This document shows, one piece after another, positions 22,713-26,703 of a stretch of DNA of 26,703 nt. The notes beneath the pieces were generated by a model. It saw only the letters and a program-made list of their open reading frames with translations. It made no database searches and had not been told where the DNA came from. The DNA comes from Nonomuraea sp. (lineage in GTDB: Bacteria > Actinomycetota > Actinomycetes > Streptosporangiales > Streptosporangiaceae), in contig JABFVJ010000236.1 of NCBI GenBank assembly GCA_013362835.1, positions 1 through 26,703 on the forward strand. Direction: 5' to 3'. Every line of letters begins with the position of its first letter. Position 1 is the stretch's first letter. The translations under genes were made by a program, and so were the position numbers.

Positions 22713-24755
22713 GTGAACAGCGTGGATGACGTCCTGAGCGGCCTCGACCCCGAGCAGCGGGCGGTCGCCGAGGCGGTGCGCGGTCCCGTGTGCGTGCTCG
22801 CGGGTGCGGGCACGGGCAAGACCAGGGCGATCACCCACCGCATCGCCCACGCGGTGCGCAGCGGGGTGGTCGACGCGCCGAGCGTGCTCGCGGTGACCTT
22901 CACCACACGCGCGGCGGGGGAGCTGCGGCAGCGGCTGCGCGCCCTGGGAGCACCGGGCGTCCAGGCCCGTACGTTCCACGCCGCCGCCCTGCGCCAGCTC
23001 ACCTACTTCTGGCCACGGGTCATCGGCGGCGAGGCGCCCTCGGTCATCGAGTCGAAACTGCCGGTGCTGGTCGAAGCCTGCCGCCAGATCCGGAAAAATC
23101 CGGATCGGTCCGAGTTGCGGGACATCGCGGCCGAGGTCGAATGGGCCAAGGTCTCCCAGATCGGCCCGGAAGACTACGTGGCCGCCGCCGCCAAACACCA
23201 CCGCACACCCCCCGGCTCCCCGGAGGAGGTGGCCCGCCTCTACGAGGGCTACGAACGCATCAGGCGCGAACGCCACCTGGTCGACTTCGAGACCATCCTG
23301 GAGCTGACCGCGGCCGTGATGACCGAGCACCAGGAGGTCGCGGCCCAGATCCGCCAGCAATACCGCTACTTCGTCGTGGACGAGTTCCAGGACGTCAACC
23401 CGCTGCAGAAACTCCTGCTCGACACCTGGCTCGGCGGCCGCGACGACCTCTGCGTCGTCGGCGACCCCAACCAGACCATCTACTCCTTCACCGGCGCGAG
23501 CCCCCGCTATCTCACCAACTTCGCCGTCGAGCACCCGGGCGCCACCGTCGTCAAACTGGTACGCGACTACCGTTCCACCCCCCAGGTCGTGAACCTGGCC
23601 AACCTGGTCATCGCCAAGTCCAAGTCCCCCAACCGCCTCGAACTCATCGCCCAGCGCCCCGACGGCCCCAACCCGGTCTTCTCCGACTACGACGACGAAC
23701 CGGCCGAGGCCGCGGGCGTCGCGCGGGCGATCAGGAAACTGCTCGACAAGGACGTGCCCGCGCGCGAGATCGCGGTCCTGTTCCGGGTCAACTCCCAGTC
23801 GGAGTCGTACGAGGAGGCCCTGGCCAAGGCGGAGATCCCGTACCTGCTGCGGGGCGCGGAGCGCTTCTTCGAGCGTCCTGAGGTGCGGCAGGCGGTCGTG
23901 CTCCTGCGCGGCGCCGCCCGGTCGGCCGCGGGCGAGCCGCTGGCCTCGGAGGTGCACCACATCCTGTCCGGCATCGGCCTGACCCCCGCCCCGCCCGGCG
24001 GCGGCAAGGCCAGGGAGAAGTGGGAGTCGCTGAAGGCCCTCGCCGACCTGGCCGAGGACATGGCCGCCGACGGCGCGGGGCTGCCCGCGTTCGTGGCCGA
24101 GCTGGAGCGGCGCGCCTCCGAGCAGCACGCGCCGCCCGTCGAGGGCGTCACGCTGGCCTCGCTGCACGCCGCCAAGGGCCTGGAATGGGACGCGGTGTTC
24201 CTCGTCGGCCTCACCGACGGCATGCTCCCGATCATCTACGCCGAGACCCCCGAGCAGGTCGAGGAGGAACGCCGCCTGCTCTACGTGGGCGTCACCCGCG
24301 CCCGCGAGCACCTGTCGCTCTCCTGGGCCCTCGCCCGCGCCCCCGGAGGCCGCAAGAGCCGCCGCCCGTCCCGCTTCCTCGACGGGCTCACCGGCCGCGC
24401 CTCGACGCCGCCCCGGCTCGCCACCCCCGTCCGCGAACGCCGCCAGGTGGCCGCGCCGGTGAGCTGCCGCGTGTGCGCGAAGACGCTGGTCGCCGCCGCC
24501 GAGCAGAAGCTCGGCCGCTGCGCGACCTGCCCGGCCGACTACGACGAGGCCCTGCTCGAACGTCTCAAGGTCTGGCGCACGGCCACGGCCAAGGAGGCCA
24601 AGATCCCGCCGTACGTGATCTTCACGGACGTCACGCTCCAGGCCATCGCCGAACGCGCGCCGACCACCGAGCAGGAGCTGCTGTCGATCGCCGGCATCGG
24701 CCGGGTCAAGCTCGACCGCTACGGCGAGGCCGTCCTCGACCTGTGCCGCGGGTGA
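22713..24755 (+). CDS. uvrD2: UvrD2 DNA helicase with tetracysteine and HRDC domains
   Basis: This 680-residue SF1A helicase starts at GTG 22713, with GGGAGGAAG nine bases upstream. Motor motifs: LAGAGTGKT (Lys36), TFTTRAAGEL, VVDEFQD, VGDPNQTIYSFTGA, LHAAKGLEWD and EERRLLYVGVTRARE. After the motor come two CxxC pairs (Cys585, Cys588, Cys603, Cys606) and a C-terminal HRDC domain (about 615-680, ending in LLSIAGIGRVKLDRYGEAVL). This combination defines UvrD2, which unwinds 3'-tailed duplexes and is essential in M. tuberculosis. Helicase motifs, cysteines and HRDC are all intact. The gene is the third UvrD-family helicase within about 16 kb, after adnA and adnB. Confidence 0.95.
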   Translation: MNSVDDVLSGLDPEQRAVAEAVRGPVCVLAGAGTGKTRAITHRIAHAVRSGVVDAPSVLAVTFTTRAAGELRQRLRALGAPGVQARTFHAAALRQLTYFWPRVIGGEAPSVIESKLPVLVEACRQIRKNPDRSELRDIAAEVEWAKVSQIGPEDYVAAAAKHHRTPPGSPEEVARLYEGYERIRRERHLVDFETILELTAAVMTEHQEVAAQIRQQYRYFVVDEFQDVNPLQKLLLDTWLGGRDDLCVVGDPNQTIYSFTGASPRYLTNFAVEHPGATVVKLVRDYRSTPQVVNLANLVIAKSKSPNRLELIAQRPDGPNPVFSDYDDEPAEAAGVARAIRKLLDKDVPAREIAVLFRVNSQSESYEEALAKAEIPYLLRGAERFFERPEVRQAVVLLRGAARSAAGEPLASEVHHILSGIGLTPAPPGGGKAREKWESLKALADLAEDMAADGAGLPAFVAELERRASEQHAPPVEGVTLASLHAAKGLEWDAVFLVGLTDGMLPIIYAETPEQVEEERRLLYVGVTRAREHLSLSWALARAPGGRKSRRPSRFLDGLTGRASTPPRLATPVRERRQVAAPVSCRVCAKTLVAAAEQKLGRCATCPADYDEALLERLKVWRTATAKEAKIPPYVIFTDVTLQAIAERAPTTEQELLSIAGIGRVKLDRYGEAVLDLCRG

Positions 24756-24786
24756 GATCGCTCACGTACGCGTGATCGTCCCGCGC

Positions 24787-24832
24787 CCGGAGGCCCTTTC
24801 CACCGGGAGAAACGGCGAGACCGGGCCTCCGG
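24787..24832. repeat. Perfect 10-bp inverted repeat downstream of uvrD2
   Basis: CCGGAGGCCC at 24787-24796 is an exact inverted match of GGGCCTCCGG at 24823-24832, with a 26-base spacer. No T-run follows on either strand, so it is not a standard intrinsic terminator; a non-T-tailed actinomycete terminator or an mRNA stem is possible. The rest of the 155-bp gap to the thioesterase gene shows no clear element. Confidence 0.5.
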
Positions 24833-24910
24833 CCGAGCCAGGGCAGGTTTGGGGGAACAAGCGCGGCACGTCAGACTTGTCCTTGGAAAGTCCGTCCATG
24901 AGGGGGCCCT

Positions 24911-25780
24911 GTGAACGAGGCGCTGAAGGAGCTGCTCGACCTGCTCGACCTTGAGCAGATCGAGCTGGACATCTTCCGTGGACGCAGCCCGGAGGAGCGC
25001 ATCCAGCGCGTCTTCGGCGGCCAGGTCGCCGCGCAGGCTCTCGTCGCGGCCGGCCGCACCGTCCCCAAGGACCGGTACGTGCACTCGCTGCACGCCTACT
25101 TCATCCGTCCCGGCGACCCCTCCATCCCGATCGTCTACAACGTCGAGCGCCTGCGCGACGGCCGGTCGTTCACCACGCGCCGGATCGTCGCCGTCCAGCA
25201 CGGCAAGGCGATCTTCACGATGTCGGCCTCGTTCCACATCCTTGAGGAGGGCGTGCAGCACCAGGCGTCCGTGATGCCGGTGGTGCCCGACCCCGAGACG
25301 CTGCCTACGTTCCAGGACCGGATGTTCGAGGTGCTCGGCGACCACCCCGAGATGCGGGAGTGGTTCTCGCGCCCGCGCCCGGTCGACGCGCGCTACGCCT
25401 CGCCGCTCACCTGGGAGGCCCACCTCAACCCGGAGCTGGCCAGCGCCCAGACGAACGTGTGGTTCCGCTACGACGCCGACCTGCCCGACGACCCGCTGCT
25501 GCACGTGGTGCTGGCCGCGTACGCGTCGGACTTCACGCTCGTGGACACGATCCTGCTGGCCCACGGCATGGCCTGGGGCGCCTCGAACGTCATCGGAGCC
25601 TCCCTGGACCACGCCATGTGGTTCCACCGCCCGTTCAGGGCCGACGACTGGCTCCTGTACGCCCAGGAGGCCCCCTGGTCGGCCGGCGCGCGGGGGCTCG
25701 CGCGTGGTGAGATGTTCACCGCGTCGGGCGAGCTCGTCGTCTCCGTCGTCCAGGAGGCGATGATCCGCGTGGCGAAGTAG
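24911..25780 (+). CDS. tesB: Acyl-CoA thioesterase II (TesB family)
   Basis: This 289-residue double-hotdog thioesterase hydrolyses acyl-CoA to fatty acid and CoA in the cytosol. The start is GTG 24911 (MNEALKELLDLLDLEQIEL), with AGGGGG upstream. The N-terminal hotdog carries FRGRSPEERIQRVFGGQVAAQAL and HSLHAYFIRPGD; the C-terminal hotdog has YASDFTLVDT, GASLDHAMWFHRPF and RGLARGEMFT, ending in VVQEAMIR. The catalytic triad of E. coli TesB (Asp204, Thr228, Gln278) maps by eye to Asp207, Ser231 and Gln281, so Thr is replaced by Ser, which can play the same role. It lies between uvrD2 and whiB7 and appears to be its own transcription unit. The physiological substrate cannot be assigned. Confidence 0.92.
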   Translation: MNEALKELLDLLDLEQIELDIFRGRSPEERIQRVFGGQVAAQALVAAGRTVPKDRYVHSLHAYFIRPGDPSIPIVYNVERLRDGRSFTTRRIVAVQHGKAIFTMSASFHILEEGVQHQASVMPVVPDPETLPTFQDRMFEVLGDHPEMREWFSRPRPVDARYASPLTWEAHLNPELASAQTNVWFRYDADLPDDPLLHVVLAAYASDFTLVDTILLAHGMAWGASNVIGASLDHAMWFHRPFRADDWLLYAQEAPWSAGARGLARGEMFTASGELVVSVVQEAMIRVAK

Positions 25781-25803
25781 CTGTGTCACAAAATCGCAGG
25801 TAG

Positions 25804-25841
25804 AAAATATGTTGCCCCTTCCCGGCTTCCCGGTTTAGGGT
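25804..25841 (+). promoter_or_regulatory. WhiB7-type autoregulated promoter of whiB7
   Basis: AAAATAT (25804-25810) lies one base before TTGCCC (25812-25817, -35). TAGGGT (25836-25841, -10) follows after an 18-base spacer. An AT-rich patch just upstream of the -35 is the known mark of WhiB7-activated promoters, where the AT-hook binds beside SigA. Transcription would begin near 25848, leaving a leader of about 450 bases. Confidence 0.75.
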
Positions 25842-25904
25842 CATGGACAAGCGAGTCGGACACTCCTGTTTCCGACGATCTGATGAGAGTGGAGGTGAGC
25901 CCCG

Positions 25905-26171
25905 GTGATGAGCATCAAGATGACGGCCGCGCAGTGGCTCACTTCCGCATGCCGTGACTCGGTGAGGCTCGTCGACGGGCCGGCCAAGCTGCGGCAGGAG
26001 AAGTCCGCCCGCATCCAGGCCCCCGCCTTCTACGCGCGAGCCCACGCTGGCATCACCGCTCCGCAAGGCGCTCCTGTCTATGGGGCAGGTATCGCCGTCC
26101 CGACCAACCAGCTCCACAAGGGTGGGCTGTGCGGTCCGCAACCCTGGAGGGATGCTCCGGTCATAACCTGA
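25905..26171 (+). CDS. Upstream ORF in the whiB7 leader (possible leader peptide)
   Basis: This is an 88-codon ORF starting at GTG 25905 (or the adjacent ATG 25908), with a near-perfect Shine-Dalgarno GGAGGTGA at 25891-25898, six bases upstream of the GTG. It lies wholly within the leader of whiB7 and stops 19 bases before the terminator stem. Third-position G/C is 43 of 47 codons in the first half but only 27 of 41 in the second half, where RNA structure seems to constrain the sequence. The peptide has no recognised domain, signal or membrane segment. Known whiB7 leaders use a translated uORF so that slow or stalled ribosomes prevent terminator formation; this ORF sits exactly there. Whether the product is a functional protein or only a translation sensor is unknown. 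Confidence 0.6.
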   Translation: MMSIKMTAAQWLTSACRDSVRLVDGPAKLRQEKSARIQAPAFYARAHAGITAPQGAPVYGAGIAVPTNQLHKGGLCGPQPWRDAPVIT

Positions 26172-26175
26172 CCGG
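26157..26175 (+). promoter_or_regulatory. Leader hairpin overlapping the uORF stop codon
   Basis: CCGGTCA (26157-26163) and TGACCGG (26169-26175) form a perfect 7-bp stem with a TAACC loop. The uORF stop TGA (26169-26171) is the first triplet of the 3' arm, so a ribosome finishing the uORF would melt it. It ends 15 bases before the terminator stem and could compete with or gate that structure. Confidence 0.55.
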
Positions 26176-26190
26176 CACATAGCAGCCCCC

Positions 26191-26232
26191 AGGCCGCGGA
26201 TCCGCACACCGGATCCGCGGCCTCTTTGTTTG
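26191..26232 (+). terminator. Intrinsic terminator (attenuator) in the whiB7 leader
   Basis: A perfect 14-bp stem (26191-26204 with 26210-26223, loop CACAC) is followed by CTTTGTTTG. It lies 67 bases before the whiB7 start codon and after the uORF. This is the layout of the ribosome-mediated attenuation that keeps whiB7 off until translation is inhibited. Confidence 0.88.
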
Positions 26233-26298
26233 TCCGCGATCCCCGACCACCTACGAGGTGCCCGACCAAGATCAAAGATCGATCAAAAGGAGAAGCAG

Positions 26299-26568
26299 AT
26301 GGGGGCGAAGACGATCATGGACCTGATCGACGAAGCCAAGATCCCCTGTCGTACCGACCCTGACCTGTGGTTCGCAGAGTCACCCGAGGACGTCGAGTTC
26401 GCCAAGGCTCTCTGCGGCAACTGCCCGATCCAGCAGGCCTGCCTGGCCCGCGCGCTGGAGCGCGAGGAGCCGTGGGGCGTCTGGGGCGGCGAACTGATCC
26501 TCAGGGGAACGATCGTTCCCCGCAAGCGTCCGCGCGGGCGTCCCCGCAAGCACCCGGTCGCTGCCTGA
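26299..26568 (+). CDS. whiB7: WhiB7 transcriptional regulator (Fe-S, AT-hook)
   Basis: This 89-residue WhiB-family regulator starts at ATG 26299, with AAAAGGAGA upstream. Cys17, Cys39, Cys42 and Cys48 (LCGNCPIQQAC) bind a 4Fe-4S cluster. The beta-turn GVWGGE (60-65) contacts SigA region 4, and the C-terminal RGRPRK (79-84) is the AT-hook that sets WhiB7 apart from other WhiB proteins. WhiB7 activates intrinsic antibiotic-resistance genes (rRNA methylases, efflux pumps, acetyltransferases) and itself when ribosomes are inhibited. The promoter, uORF and terminator upstream match its known autoregulated, attenuated control. Position beyond uvrD2 matches M. tuberculosis Rv3197A, except that tesB lies between here. 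Confidence 0.95.
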   Translation: MGAKTIMDLIDEAKIPCRTDPDLWFAESPEDVEFAKALCGNCPIQQACLARALEREEPWGVWGGELILRGTIVPRKRPRGRPRKHPVAA

Positions 26569-26607
26569 CCACCGTCCATCCCTACGAACGAGAGAGACCG
26601 GAAACCG

Positions 26608-26703
26608 ATGAGCACCGATTCCACCAGGAGCCTGGCCGTGCCGTATCTTTTCCATGACTTGGTAAACGACCGAATACAATCGCTCCACCGGGAGGCGGAG
26701 GAG
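26608..26703 (+). CDS. Possible small protein downstream of whiB7 (3' cut by window)
   Basis: An ATG at 26608 opens a frame that is still open at the last base (32 codons, MSTDSTRSLAVPYLFHDLVN at the start). It begins 39 bases after whiB7 on the same strand. The upstream Shine-Dalgarno is weak (purine-rich GAGAGAGACCGG). Codons such as GTA, ATA and CAA are rarer than in neighbouring genes. The visible part is hydrophilic and probably helical near REAEE. Function is unknown, and the call rests only on an open frame and spacing. Confidence 0.45.
   Translation, partial: MSTDSTRSLAVPYLFHDLVNDRIQSLHREAEE

Noticed and set aside
25889..25957. Alternative 22-codon uORF in the whiB7 leader, frame starting at GTG 25889
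   Set aside because: It lacks a ribosome site, whereas the overlapping 88-codon frame has GGAGGTGA at good spacing and coding-like bias.
1..26703. CRISPR array, tRNA/rRNA genes, insertion sequences or prophage
   Set aside because: No regular spaced repeats, cloverleaf structures, transposase/integrase motifs or terminal inverted repeats were found; the only tandem repeat is the 39-bp one at 16031-16130.

Overview
The window is very GC-rich DNA with strong G/C preference at third codon positions, GTG/TTG starts beside ATG, and several families confined to Actinobacteria (WhiB7, mycoredoxin, AdnAB, UvrD2, mycosin-like proteases). This points to an actinomycete. A filamentous relative of Streptosporangiaceae is plausible, but that placement is inference. 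No rRNA, tRNA, CRISPR array, transposase or integrase was recognised.

Layout. (a) 1-3874: two tandem paralogous modules, each a membrane-anchored protein of unknown function followed, with a 7-bp overlap, by a secreted, C-terminally anchored mycosin-like subtilisin protease. (b) 3931-8162: a small unknown protein coupled to an alkyltransferase-like (ATL) protein, a large CDP-glycerol glycerophosphotransferase-like enzyme (teichoic-acid type), and a Nudix hydrolase on the minus strand. (c) 8414-14982: adnA and adnB, the two helicase-nuclease subunits of the actinobacterial double-strand-break resection motor. (d) 14971-20249, minus strand: a tightly coupled four-gene operon (ATP-grasp ligase, two IucA/IucC-type NRPS-independent siderophore synthetases, PLP decarboxylase) behind a near-perfect DtxR/IdeR iron box. 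Its gene set and order resemble vibrioferrin pvsA-B-D-E without the exporter. (e) 20326-24755: NudC, mycoredoxin, a secreted alpha/beta hydrolase and UvrD2. (f) 24911-26703: acyl-CoA thioesterase II, then whiB7 with a long leader holding a WhiB7-type promoter, an upstream ORF, a hairpin over the uORF stop and an intrinsic terminator. A partial small ORF follows.

How it fits together. ATL, AdnA/AdnB, NudC, mycoredoxin, UvrD2 and WhiB7 recall the Mycobacterium tuberculosis Rv3204-Rv3197A neighbourhood. The block is therefore an old DNA-repair, redox and antibiotic-stress neighbourhood into which the iron-regulated siderophore operon has been placed between adnB and nudC. The operon has no hydroxylase gene, which argues for a carboxylate rather than a hydroxamate siderophore.

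The most interesting items are the vibrioferrin-like operon, a 39-bp in-frame tandem duplication sitting on the synthetase/decarboxylase junction, and the whiB7 attenuator with its unusually long uORF. All positions and motifs were read by eye; no database search was run.
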